The notes beneath the pieces are model-generated. The model ran no database searches. It had not been told where the DNA came from and saw only the letters and a program-made list of their open reading frames with translations. This document shows, one piece after another, positions 53,839-61,998 of a stretch of DNA of 64,000 bases. How positions within the stretch are numbered: position 1 is the first letter of the stretch; every line of letters begins with the position of its first letter. Origin of the DNA: RYN-230 sp963829725 (GTDB lineage Bacteria; Actinomycetota; Actinomycetes; Streptosporangiales; Streptosporangiaceae); contig CAWHJW010000003.1 of the NCBI GenBank assembly GCA_963829725.1, positions 168,403-232,402 on the forward strand, read 5' to 3'. The position numbers and the translations under genes were made by a program.

Positions 53839-55458
53839 ATGGGGCCCGCCGACATGGACGAGCCTGGGCCAGAGCACAGGCCGGAGCCGGACGCCGGGAG
53901 AACGCCGGCCGGTGACGCCGCACCAGATGGCAGCGCGGCCGAGGGAGCCGGCGGGGCGGCCGTGGCTGACGATGCGTCCGGCGGGGGCACGCCCGGGGAC
54001 GGGCCGCCGGGAACCCCCGGCATTCCGGATGGCCATCCGGATCATCCCGGACGGACGAAGAAGATCCTGGTCTGGACGGCCGGCGGCGTCGCCGCCGTGC
54101 TGCTGATCACCCTCGGCGGCGCCTACGCGGTCTACCGGCACCTCAACGGCAACCTGCACCAGGTGGACATCACCGGCGAACTGGGCAACCAGCCGGTGGA
54201 CCTGCACCCGCAGGCCGAGAACATCATGATCGTCGGCTCAGATACCCGGGCCGGCCAGGGCCGTGGCTTCGGGCAGGGGCTTACTACCGCCCAGTCGGAC
54301 ACGCTGATGATCCTGCACCTGTCCGCCGACCGGAAGTGGGCGGACGTGATGTCCATCCCGCGCGACTCGTGGGTGAACATCCCGGCCTGCAAGATGGGCA
54401 ACGGCCAGCTGTCCTCGTCGACCACTTTCAAGATCAACGAAGCATTCGCGCTGGGAAACCTGTACGGCAACCACGTTGACCTGGGTATCGCCTGCACCGA
54501 AAAGACCCTGGAGCAGGACACCGGGATCCACATCGACCATTTCGTGTCGATCAACTTCGCGGGCTTCCGGCAGATGGTCAACGCGGTCGGCGGCGTGGAG
54601 GAGTGCAACACGGCGCCGATCAACGACCCGAAGTCCGGCCTGCACCTTTCACCCGGCCATCACCTGCTGCACGGCTGGGTGGCGCTCGCCTACGTGCGCG
54701 CCCGGTACACCCTGGGCAACGGCAGCGACCTGGAGCGGATCGGCCGCCAGCAGGCCTTCATGTCGTCCCTGGTGACCAAGGTGAAGAGCAAGCTGCTCGA
54801 CCCGGTGGCGATCTACCGGTTCCTGGACGCGGCGACCAAGTCGGTGACCATCGACAGCCAGCTGGGCGGCATCCACGGCCTGTATGACCTGGCCATGAGC
54901 GTGCGCGGCATGCCGTCCAGCCAGGTCACCTTCTTCACCCTGCCGACCTACCCGCGGCAGGAGGTGGTGCCGACCGACACCGCGAATGTGCTCTGGACCC
55001 AGCCCGAGGACAGCCAGATCTTCCAGGACTACCGCAATGACGTCCCGGTCGACACCAGTTCGCTGCGGCCGGGCGGCGCGCCCGCGATCTCGCCGAGCAC
55101 CGTCTCTGTCTCAGTGCGGAACGGAACCACCCAGTACGGGCTCCAGAACACCGTGGCCGGCGTGCTCCAGCAGAAGGGGTTCAAGGTGGCCGGCGCCACC
55201 CAGGGCACCACCCAGGACGTGACCGAGACGGTCATCCAGTACCACGCGGGCAGCCTCGCCCAGGCCAGGCTGCTGGAAGCCAAGGTGCCCGGCTCGGCCA
55301 TCAGGCAGGTGTCCGGCACCGGCACCGGGCTCACCCTGGTGCTGGGCAGCAACTACGGGACCACGGCCCAGGCCGCGAGCACACGCCAGTCCGCCACCCC
55401 GACGCCGTCCCCCAGCATCTCGGCCCGGACCGCCACCCAGAACATCTGCGCCAACTAG
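53839..55458 (+). CDS. LytR-CpsA-Psr (LCP) family cell-wall glycopolymer ligase with LytR_C domain
   Basis: 539 residues. An acidic Pro/Gly N-terminal tail lies in the cytoplasm, followed by one transmembrane helix (VWTAGGVAAVLLITLGGAYA). The LCP domain shows IMIVGSDTRAGQGRG, TAQSDTLMILHLSADRKWA, MSIPRDSWVNIP, INEAFALGN and ALAYVRARYTLGNGSDLERIGRQQAF. A LytR C-terminal domain (VSVRNGTTQYGLQNTVAGVL) ends it. LCP enzymes transfer lipid-linked glycopolymers to peptidoglycan. The ATG at 53839 after GGGGTGAG is preferred over the GTG at 53830. It stands next to the phosphatase-like membrane protein. Confidence 0.9.
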   Translation: MGPADMDEPGPEHRPEPDAGRTPAGDAAPDGSAAEGAGGAAVADDASGGGTPGDGPPGTPGIPDGHPDHPGRTKKILVWTAGGVAAVLLITLGGAYAVYRHLNGNLHQVDITGELGNQPVDLHPQAENIMIVGSDTRAGQGRGFGQGLTTAQSDTLMILHLSADRKWADVMSIPRDSWVNIPACKMGNGQLSSSTTFKINEAFALGNLYGNHVDLGIACTEKTLEQDTGIHIDHFVSINFAGFRQMVNAVGGVEECNTAPINDPKSGLHLSPGHHLLHGWVALAYVRARYTLGNGSDLERIGRQQAFMSSLVTKVKSKLLDPVAIYRFLDAATKSVTIDSQLGGIHGLYDLAMSVRGMPSSQVTFFTLPTYPRQEVVPTDTANVLWTQPEDSQIFQDYRNDVPVDTSSLRPGGAPAISPSTVSVSVRNGTTQYGLQNTVAGVLQQKGFKVAGATQGTTQDVTETVIQYHAGSLAQARLLEAKVPGSAIRQVSGTGTGLTLVLGSNYGTTAQAASTRQSATPTPSPSISARTATQNICAN

Positions 55459-55509
55459 CCGCCCGCCAAGCGCGCCGGGGCACGGAGTGCGGCCCGGTGC
55501 GGCCGGGCT

Positions 55510-57816
55510 GTGGCTACCGTTCATCACGTGCACCCGACCGTGCCCCCCGCCCGCGCCGCCGGGGCCGCCGCCACCCTGACCGCCACCCTGCTGGCCGCCA
55601 GTATGGCGGCCGTCGGTGGTGCGCTGCTGGCCCTGGCAGGTGCGGTGCTGCCGGGAACCTGGGCCGCACCCGCGATGGCGTCCTCCCGATCCCCAGGAAT
55701 GACCACCCCCATCCCGGCCGCCCGGCACGTGGTGCTCATCGGGGTGCCCGGGCTGCTGTGGACCGACGTGACGGCCGCCCGCATGCCGTCGCTGCGGCGG
55801 CTGGCCCGCCAGGGCTCGGCCGGGTCCCTCTCGGTCACCGGGGTCCACCCGCCCACCTGCCCGGCGGATGGCTGGCTCACGCTGAACGCCGGGAACCGCG
55901 CGGCCGCCGCGCGGCCACCCGGGGGAGCCTGCCCGCCGCTGCCCGCGGTCACGCCCGCCGCCCCGGCCGCTGGCCTGGCAGGTGCGGCTCCCGCCCGGAT
56001 CACGCAGATGCCATCCATCGTCTCCGCCAACGCCGGGCTCAGCGAGAACCCGTCCTGGGGGCTGCTCCGCGCCGCCGCGGGCCCGCGGGGGTGCGCTACC
56101 GCGGCCGGCCCCGGCGCCGCGCTCGCCCTGGCCAGCCCGGCAGGCTGGGTGACGTCCTACCTGGCCGGGACGGCCGGGCTGACCCGCGCCGTGCTGGCCC
56201 GGTGCCCGCTCACCGTCATCGACCTGGGGCCGCTGCCGGCGGGCGCCGCGCCGCGGCGCGCGGCCGTGGCCGCCGCCGACGACCGGGAGATCGGCCGGCT
56301 CAGCGCCGCGGTGCCACCCGGCACCCGGCTCGTGGTGACCGCCCCGGCCGACGGTGCCGTGCCGCACCTGCACCCGATCGTGATCACCGGGCCCGGGTAC
56401 CGGTCCGGGCTGCTGACCTCCCCGTCGACCCGCCAGCCCGGGCTGGCCGTGCTCACCGACCTGACCCCGACGATCGCGGGCTGGCTGGGCGCGTCCGTGC
56501 CTGGCACCGCCGTCGGCGCCCGGCTCGGGCGCACCAGCCGGCCCGGCCTGGCCGCGGCCATCGCCGGGCTGGCCGCCCAGGACACCGCCGCGCAGGTATA
56601 CCGGGCCACGATGCCGTGGTTCTTCACCGTGTCCGGGCTGGTCGGCGGGCTGCTGTTCGGGATGATCGCCGTCCTGGGCGGTGCTGGCCGACGCGCGCTG
56701 GCCCGGACGGCGGGGGTGTTCCTGGGATCGGTGCCGGCGGGCAGCTTCCTGGCCAGCCTGGTGCCCTGGCCGGAGGCACCCTACCCGGCGCTGTTGCTCT
56801 ACGGGCTCAGCGCGGCGTGGGCGGCGGTGATCGCGGCTGCGGCGTGCGGCGGCCCGTGGCGGCGTGATCCGCTTGGCCCGCCCGGATTCGTCGGCGCGGT
56901 GACCCTGGCGGTCATCGCCATCGACGTGATGACCGGCTCGCAGCTGCAGCTGGGCACCCCGTTCGGGCTGTCCGCCCTGGTTGCTGGCCGGTTCTACGGC
57001 ATCGGCAACAACGCCGTGCTGGTCTACGCCGCGTCCGGCCTGCTGCTGGGCGGCTGGATCGGGTCCGCCGCGCTGCGCCGCGGCTCCCGGCGCCTCGCGG
57101 TGGCCGGGATCAGCGCCGTCGCGGTGGCCGCGGTCATCGCCGCGGGCTGGCCCGGATTCGGCGCCAAGGTCGGCGGGACGATCGCCATGGTGCCGGGCTT
57201 CCTGCTGCTGATCGCGGCGGCCGCGGGAGCGCGGATCACCGCCGGGCGCGGGCTGCTCATGGTGGCCGGCGGAGCCGCCGTGGCCACGGCCCTCGCGGTG
57301 GCCGCCTACCTCCTCCCCGGGCACTCGGACATCGGCGCGTTCGTCGGTCAGGTGCTGCACGGGGGCGCCGCGTCAATCGTGCACCGGAAGGTCCGCGCCA
57401 ATGTGGGATCGCTCACGGTGAGCGCGGGCAGCCTGGTCATCCCGGTGGTGGTCGTGGTGGCCGGGGCCGTCGTCGGCTGGCCGGGCCGGTTCCGGGCCAG
57501 GCGGCTGGTGCGCGGGTTTGAGCGCCTGCCGTTGCTGCGGCCGCTGCTGGCCGCGATCTGGCTGGCCGGCCTGCTGGGCTGGCTGGCCACCGATTCCGGT
57601 GTCACCGTGCCTGCCGCGGGCCTGCCACTCATCCTGCCGCTGCTGGTGGCGATCCTGGCTGCCGTCCCGGCCGCGCCCGCGACCCGGGCCGCGGGCAGGC
57701 CCGGCGCCGCCACGCTGCCCCGGCCGGCCGCCGGGGCCGGGTCGGCCCCGCCGGGCGCGGACGGGGAGGCGGCCGGTCACGCATCATCGGGCACGGGCGA
57801 ACCCGGTTATCTTTGA
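55510..57816 (+). CDS. Large membrane protein with alkaline-phosphatase-like extracytoplasmic domain
   Basis: 768 residues. After a signal-anchor helix (LLAASMAAVGGALLALAGAV) the first 330 residues outside resemble a degraded alkaline-phosphatase superfamily fold (VVLIGVPGLLWTDVTAARMP, SLRRLARQGSAGSLSV, THPPTCPADGWLTLNAGN-type segment, DLTPTIAGWLGASVPG). The second half has about ten membrane helices (MPWFFTVSGLVGGLLFGMIA, PVVVVVAGAVV and others). Metal ligands cannot be fully matched, so activity is doubtful. Similar proteins are conserved in actinomycetes near PlsC and LCP genes. The GTG at 55510 is the working start. Confidence 0.7.
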   Translation: MATVHHVHPTVPPARAAGAAATLTATLLAASMAAVGGALLALAGAVLPGTWAAPAMASSRSPGMTTPIPAARHVVLIGVPGLLWTDVTAARMPSLRRLARQGSAGSLSVTGVHPPTCPADGWLTLNAGNRAAAARPPGGACPPLPAVTPAAPAAGLAGAAPARITQMPSIVSANAGLSENPSWGLLRAAAGPRGCATAAGPGAALALASPAGWVTSYLAGTAGLTRAVLARCPLTVIDLGPLPAGAAPRRAAVAAADDREIGRLSAAVPPGTRLVVTAPADGAVPHLHPIVITGPGYRSGLLTSPSTRQPGLAVLTDLTPTIAGWLGASVPGTAVGARLGRTSRPGLAAAIAGLAAQDTAAQVYRATMPWFFTVSGLVGGLLFGMIAVLGGAGRRALARTAGVFLGSVPAGSFLASLVPWPEAPYPALLLYGLSAAWAAVIAAAACGGPWRRDPLGPPGFVGAVTLAVIAIDVMTGSQLQLGTPFGLSALVAGRFYGIGNNAVLVYAASGLLLGGWIGSAALRRGSRRLAVAGISAVAVAAVIAAGWPGFGAKVGGTIAMVPGFLLLIAAAAGARITAGRGLLMVAGGAAVATALAVAAYLLPGHSDIGAFVGQVLHGGAASIVHRKVRANVGSLTVSAGSLVIPVVVVVAGAVVGWPGRFRARRLVRGFERLPLLRPLLAAIWLAGLLGWLATDSGVTVPAAGLPLILPLLVAILAAVPAAPATRAAGRPGAATLPRPAAGAGSAPPGADGEAAGHASSGTGEPGYL

Positions 57817-57849
57817 GCAGCCATCGCGGATCGAGTCAGGAGTGCATGG

Positions 57850-58539
57850 GTGCAATACCGGTTGTCCAGGATCGTGGCCGGCCCGCTGCTGCACCTGCTG
57901 TGGCGCCCGAAGATCACGGGGCTCGAGCACATCCCGCCCGCCGGGGGCGCCATCCTGGCGTCCAACCACCTGTCCGTGGTGGACTCGATATTCCTGCCGC
58001 TGATGCTCGACCGGCCGCTCACCTTCGCGGCCAAGTCGGAGTACTTCACCGGCACCGGCTTCACCCAGCGGCTCACCGGCGCTTACATGCGGGCCACCAA
58101 GCAGTTGTCGGTGGACCGGGCCAGCTCCCGGGCGGCCCAGGACATGCTGGACGCCGCGCTCACCCTGCTGCGCAGCGGGGAGTTGTTCGGCATCTACCCG
58201 GAAGGCACCCGGTCCCCGGACGGGCGGCTGTACCGTGGCCGCACCGGGGTCGGCTGGCTGGCGCTCAACTCGGGCCTGCCGGTCATCCCGGTCGCCATGA
58301 TCGGCACGGACCGGATCCTGCCGCCCGGGCATGCGGTGCCCCGGCTGCACCAGGTGTCGATCCGGATCGGCAAGCCGCTGACCTTCGAGGCGTACCAGGA
58401 TGACCGCTCGCCGGGCCGGGCCCGGCGAGCGGTGACCGACGAGGTGATCCGTGTCATCGGCGACCTCTCCGGGCAGGAGTACGTCCCGGTCTACGCCTCG
58501 GTCCGCAAGGCCGAGCTGAACGCCGGCGCCGCGCGTTAA
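57850..58539 (+). CDS. plsC: 1-acyl-sn-glycerol-3-phosphate acyltransferase
   Basis: 229 residues with PlsC motifs: block I AILASNHLSVVDSIFLPL (NHxxxxD), block II region AKSEYFTGTGF, block III FGIYPEGTRSPDGRLYRGRT and block IV LPVIPVAMIGTD. It acylates lysophosphatidate in phospholipid synthesis. The start is the GTG at 57850 with CAGGAG upstream; ATG 57844 is in another frame. Its stop overlaps the convergent subtilase stop by four bases (58536-58539). Other PlsC-like paralogues are normal in actinomycetes, so the exact substrate is uncertain. Confidence 0.85.
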   Translation: MQYRLSRIVAGPLLHLLWRPKITGLEHIPPAGGAILASNHLSVVDSIFLPLMLDRPLTFAAKSEYFTGTGFTQRLTGAYMRATKQLSVDRASSRAAQDMLDAALTLLRSGELFGIYPEGTRSPDGRLYRGRTGVGWLALNSGLPVIPVAMIGTDRILPPGHAVPRLHQVSIRIGKPLTFEAYQDDRSPGRARRAVTDEVIRVIGDLSGQEYVPVYASVRKAELNAGAAR

Positions 58540-60692
58540 TTCGGCTGGGCGTCTTCCGGCCGGAGGCGGGGAAGTGCCTCCGTGCTGTCCGATGGGTTCC
58601 ACGCGTGTACCCGCCGCTCGGCCGGTTCCGGCTCATCGACCGGGCCGAACAGGGTGCCCGGCGGGCCGCCCACCGTTCCCGGGAAGGGCGCCTCGAGGTC
58701 CGGGAACTGGCCCCGGTCGGCGCCGGCCGGCCAGCCGGGGCCGCCGGCGTCACCGGGAGACGGTGCCCCAGCCCCGGCATCGCCGCCGGGCGGGAAGGAC
58801 CGCGGCGGCGGCACTATCCGCCCGGCTGGCGGCCGCGCCGGGGCATCCACCCAGGGCAGCTCGCCTTCAGGCTTCTCGGCGGGCCCCCACGGTGGATGCC
58901 CGGTGGTCTTGGGTGCCCGGACGCTGTTCAGCCGGTGGGCCGATCCCAGCGTGCGCAGCGGCGCGGCGGGCGCGTCGCCGGCCGCGGGCCGGCCGAACGG
59001 TGACCCGGGCGGCGCTGCCTCGCCCGCGGCGGGGGCGTCGGCCGCGGCGGGGGGGTCGGCCGCGGCGTTACCGAACGGCACCGGCCCGGCCACGCCCCGG
59101 AGGAAGGCCGCTTCGGCCGCCGCGGTGTCGGATGGTCCGGCCCCCCCGAGGGCGGGGGAGTCGGCCGCGACGGTGCCGAAGGCCGGGTCCTCCAGCGGCG
59201 GCCGGCCCGGTGCGGGGCGGCTGTACGAGCCGTTCTCCCCCGGCTCACCGAACACCGGGTTGCGCAGCACCGGGCCACTCAGGCCCGGGCTGCTCAGTCC
59301 CGGAGCACCCAGCGCTGACGCGCTGAACGCCTGCTCCTGGAACGCGGGCGGTACGAAGGCGGGGTCGTCGAAGGGTGCGCGGCGGATCCCCGGCGGCAGC
59401 GGGGCCTCCGCCAGGCCGGGCGCGCTGTCCGCCCGTCCGCCCCGGGGCGCCTCGGCGGCCGCCCGCAGCGGTGCCAGCCGGGCGTCGAGTTCCCGGCGCT
59501 GCCGGACGCGTACCCAGATCAGGACCGCCACGGCGAGCAGCAGGATCGCGGCGATGCCCAGCACCGGGTAGCGGAGCGCGCTCCACAGGCTCGTGGTGTG
59601 CACCGCCACCTTCGGCGCGGCCGGGGGAGTGGGCGCCACCGGCCGCGCTGTGCCCTGGCTCGCCGGCATCGTGGCGTAGATCCGGGCCGCCGAGACCAGG
59701 GCAGCGGCGGCGTCCACCGTGCCCGCGCCGGAGCCGGCCTGCTGCCCGGCCGGCGGATGGAACACGGTGCTGCTGGCCAGGGCCTGCTCCACCTGGGCCG
59801 GGCTGAGCGCGGGGAACTGCGCCCTGATGAGGGCCGCGGTACCCGCCACCATCGCGCTGGCGGCGGTGGTGCTCGCCAGCTTGGCGTAGCCGGTCGTCCC
59901 GCTGGCCGCGATGACGCCGTCACCGGGGGCGGTCAGCGTCACGTACGGCTGGTGACTGCTGAACACCGCCTTGGTGAAGCCGCTGTTGAACGCGCCGACC
60001 GAGATGACCCCGGGGTAGGCGGCCGGGTAGTTCACGCTGTCCGTCCCGGCGCCGTTGTCGCCGGCGGGCGCAACCAGGACCACTCCCTTGCGCAGCGCGG
60101 CCTCCACCGCGTTGCGTTCCAGCGGGCTGCCGCCGGGGATGTTACCGCCGGCCAGCGTCGCCGGGTCCAGCGGCAGGTCAATCACCTGGGCACCCTGCCG
60201 TACCGCCGCGCCGATCCCGCGGGCGATGGCCCGGGGCAGCGCCGCCACCGTCGCCGCATTGGCCAGTAGCGGGTCGCCCGCCTCCAGGGTGACCCGGATG
60301 GACAGGATCTTGGCCTGGGGTGCTACGCCGATGATGCCGTCCGCGTCCTGCGGGCCGTGCCCGTGGCCCGCGATCAGGCTGGCCACGGCGGTGCCGTTCG
60401 CCCCCCAGAACGGGCCGCCCGGCGACCGGCCGGAGCCGGTGAAGTCCCGCCCGGTGGTCACTGACCCGGCCAGGTCCGGCTGAGCCGGGTTCACCCCGGT
60501 GTTCAGGACCGCCACGGTCACCCCGCTGCCGCGGGTGGACAGCCAGGCCTGCGTCACATGCAGGGAACTCAGCCACCACTCCTGGTTACGGACCGTGTCC
60601 GCGAAGGCTGGCCCGGCCGCCATCCCGAGGCAGGCGGCCGCTACTCCCGCGGCAACAGCCGACGTCGCCCGGCCACGGAGCCGCTGCGCCAT
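58536..60692 (-). CDS. Subtilase-fold pseudoprotease of mycosin build
   Basis: 718 residues: signal peptide (VAAGVAAACLGMAAGPAFA), S8 subtilase domain, one C-terminal transmembrane helix (VLGIAAILLLAVAVLIWVRV, about 385-404) and a long Pro/Gly-rich cytoplasmic tail, the layout of type VII-associated mycosins. All catalytic positions are changed: Asp to Asn64 (VAVLNTGVN), His to Asn99 (WGANGTAVASLIAG), Ser to Thr276 (STTAASAMVAG), and the oxyanion Asn to Asp212 (APAGDNG). The fold segments are otherwise well kept (IIGVAPQAKILSIRV, NYPAAYPGVISVGA). It should not cleave peptides and may act as a scaffold. No ESX gene is adjacent. Confidence 0.85.
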   Translation of the reverse strand: MAQRLRGRATSAVAAGVAAACLGMAAGPAFADTVRNQEWWLSSLHVTQAWLSTRGSGVTVAVLNTGVNPAQPDLAGSVTTGRDFTGSGRSPGGPFWGANGTAVASLIAGHGHGPQDADGIIGVAPQAKILSIRVTLEAGDPLLANAATVAALPRAIARGIGAAVRQGAQVIDLPLDPATLAGGNIPGGSPLERNAVEAALRKGVVLVAPAGDNGAGTDSVNYPAAYPGVISVGAFNSGFTKAVFSSHQPYVTLTAPGDGVIAASGTTGYAKLASTTAASAMVAGTAALIRAQFPALSPAQVEQALASSTVFHPPAGQQAGSGAGTVDAAAALVSAARIYATMPASQGTARPVAPTPPAAPKVAVHTTSLWSALRYPVLGIAAILLLAVAVLIWVRVRQRRELDARLAPLRAAAEAPRGGRADSAPGLAEAPLPPGIRRAPFDDPAFVPPAFQEQAFSASALGAPGLSSPGLSGPVLRNPVFGEPGENGSYSRPAPGRPPLEDPAFGTVAADSPALGGAGPSDTAAAEAAFLRGVAGPVPFGNAAADPPAAADAPAAGEAAPPGSPFGRPAAGDAPAAPLRTLGSAHRLNSVRAPKTTGHPPWGPAEKPEGELPWVDAPARPPAGRIVPPPRSFPPGGDAGAGAPSPGDAGGPGWPAGADRGQFPDLEAPFPGTVGGPPGTLFGPVDEPEPAERRVHAWNPSDSTEALPRLRPEDAQPN

Positions 60693-60801
60693 AGTGCCAA
60701 CCCTCCCGTTGAGCCCTCGGGCATTGTGCCACGTTCGGCCCTATTCGGGAGGCGAGAGCGCTGTGGATGACCCAGCCGGAACATTCGCCCGGGTGGCGGG
60801 C

Positions 60802-61656
60802 TCAGGCCGGGGTAGCCGCGGACAACCTGACGTGGGCCCCTGGGGGCAGCCCGAGTTGCTCAGCGGCGTCCCCGCCGTTGACCGCCAGCGAGATGAGCCC
60901 GGCACTGTCGGTGAAGGCGACGATCTCTCCCGGTGCCACCGCGGCGAACGTCTCCAGGTACGGCACGGTCAGCTGGCGCCGTCCGCAGCGCACCACCACG
61001 GGTGAGCCGAACCCCAGCCCGAGCCGGTCGGCGTCGGCGGCGGCGATGGACAGTTGCACGTTGCCGAACCGGTCCACCGACATCACCTCGCCTTCCGCCT
61101 CGCCGTCATGCACCCGGCTGGTCGGCGAGGGCAGCGTCACCAGCTCCGCGGTATCCAGCAGGGTGCCTGCCGAGGCCAATTTGGCCCCTGCCGCCAGGTG
61201 CGCCGCCACCGGGGTGAAGATGTCCCGGCCATGGAACGTCGGCGACACCGGGTGCAGCCACAGCTCGCCGTTGGTCAGCTGGCAGGCCTCACTGGCCCCG
61301 CCCAGGGCGGCCACGGCCCACGACAGCAGCCCGTTGTCCGGGCCGACCAGGACGCAGTCGCCGGCCGCCACCGCTATGCCGCGCCGGGCCGTGCCAACGC
61401 CCGGGTCCACCACGGCGACATGAATCCCCGGGGGCAGGTACGGCACCGTCTGCGCGAGCACCGCCGCCCCGCGGCGGACATCGCCCGGCGGCACCAGGTG
61501 GGTGATGTCGATCAGCCTTATCCCGGGCGCGATCCGGGCCGCCACGCCATGGCAGGCCGCGACGAACCCGTCCTCCAGGCCGTAGTCAGTAAGGAACGTT
61601 ATGCAGTCGAAGGAAGCCACGATGGCAGAGCCTACGCAGGCATGGGCACCGCGCAT
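60802..61656 (-). CDS. SAM hydroxide adenosyltransferase/SAM hydrolase (DUF62 family)
   Basis: 284 residues with the family's blocks: FLTDYGLEDGFVAACHGVAA, IDITHLVPPGDVRRGA, HVAVVDPGVGTARRGIAV, LVGPDNGLLSWAV and PTFHGRDIFTPVAAHLA. The Asp, Arg and His positions known to activate water are present in DP, RRG and TFHGRD. The reaction is hydrolysis of S-adenosylmethionine to adenosine and methionine. The first 12 residues are atypical, so a GTG at 61620 may be the true start. It is divergent from the DUF3263 gene. Confidence 0.85.
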   Translation of the reverse strand: MRGAHACVGSAIVASFDCITFLTDYGLEDGFVAACHGVAARIAPGIRLIDITHLVPPGDVRRGAAVLAQTVPYLPPGIHVAVVDPGVGTARRGIAVAAGDCVLVGPDNGLLSWAVAALGGASEACQLTNGELWLHPVSPTFHGRDIFTPVAAHLAAGAKLASAGTLLDTAELVTLPSPTSRVHDGEAEGEVMSVDRFGNVQLSIAAADADRLGLGFGSPVVVRCGRRQLTVPYLETFAAVAPGEIVAFTDSAGLISLAVNGGDAAEQLGLPPGAHVRLSAATPA

Positions 61657-61700
61657 AGAGCCGACCTAGGATGAGGCTTCTGACAGGCATGGGAGGGCAG

Positions 61701-61955
61701 ATGGCTGCGCTGTCTGAACGCGAGACGCGGGTCCTTGCCTTCGAGCGGAACTGGTGGCGGTCTCCGGGGGCGAAGGAGCAGGAGATCCGTGACGTCCTGG
61801 GGATGACCGCGACCAGCTACTACCAGCTGCTCAACGAGCTCATCGACCGCCCGGAGGCGCTCGTGTTCGACCCTGCCCTGGTCACCCGCCTGCGGCGGCA
61901 GCGGGCCAGGCGGCACCGGATGCGCTCGGCCGGGCCGGACGGGAGCACCTGGTGA
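61701..61955 (+). CDS. DUF3263 small HTH-like protein
   Basis: An 84-residue protein: MAALSERETRVLAFERNWWR, PGAKEQEIRDVLGMTATSYY, QLLNELIDRPEALVFDPALV and a basic tail. This is the DUF3263 pattern found once per genome in most actinomycetes and predicted to bind DNA by an HTH. The ATG at 61701 has GGGAGGGC upstream, better than the earlier in-frame start at 61671. Gene neighbours in other actinomycetes are often OtsA and SAM hydrolase, as here (recalled, not searched). Confidence 0.85.
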   Translation: MAALSERETRVLAFERNWWRSPGAKEQEIRDVLGMTATSYYQLLNELIDRPEALVFDPALVTRLRRQRARRHRMRSAGPDGSTW

Positions 61956-61998
61956 CCCGCACGGCGTCCCGGCACCGGCCCGCCTTGTCCCCGGCTCG

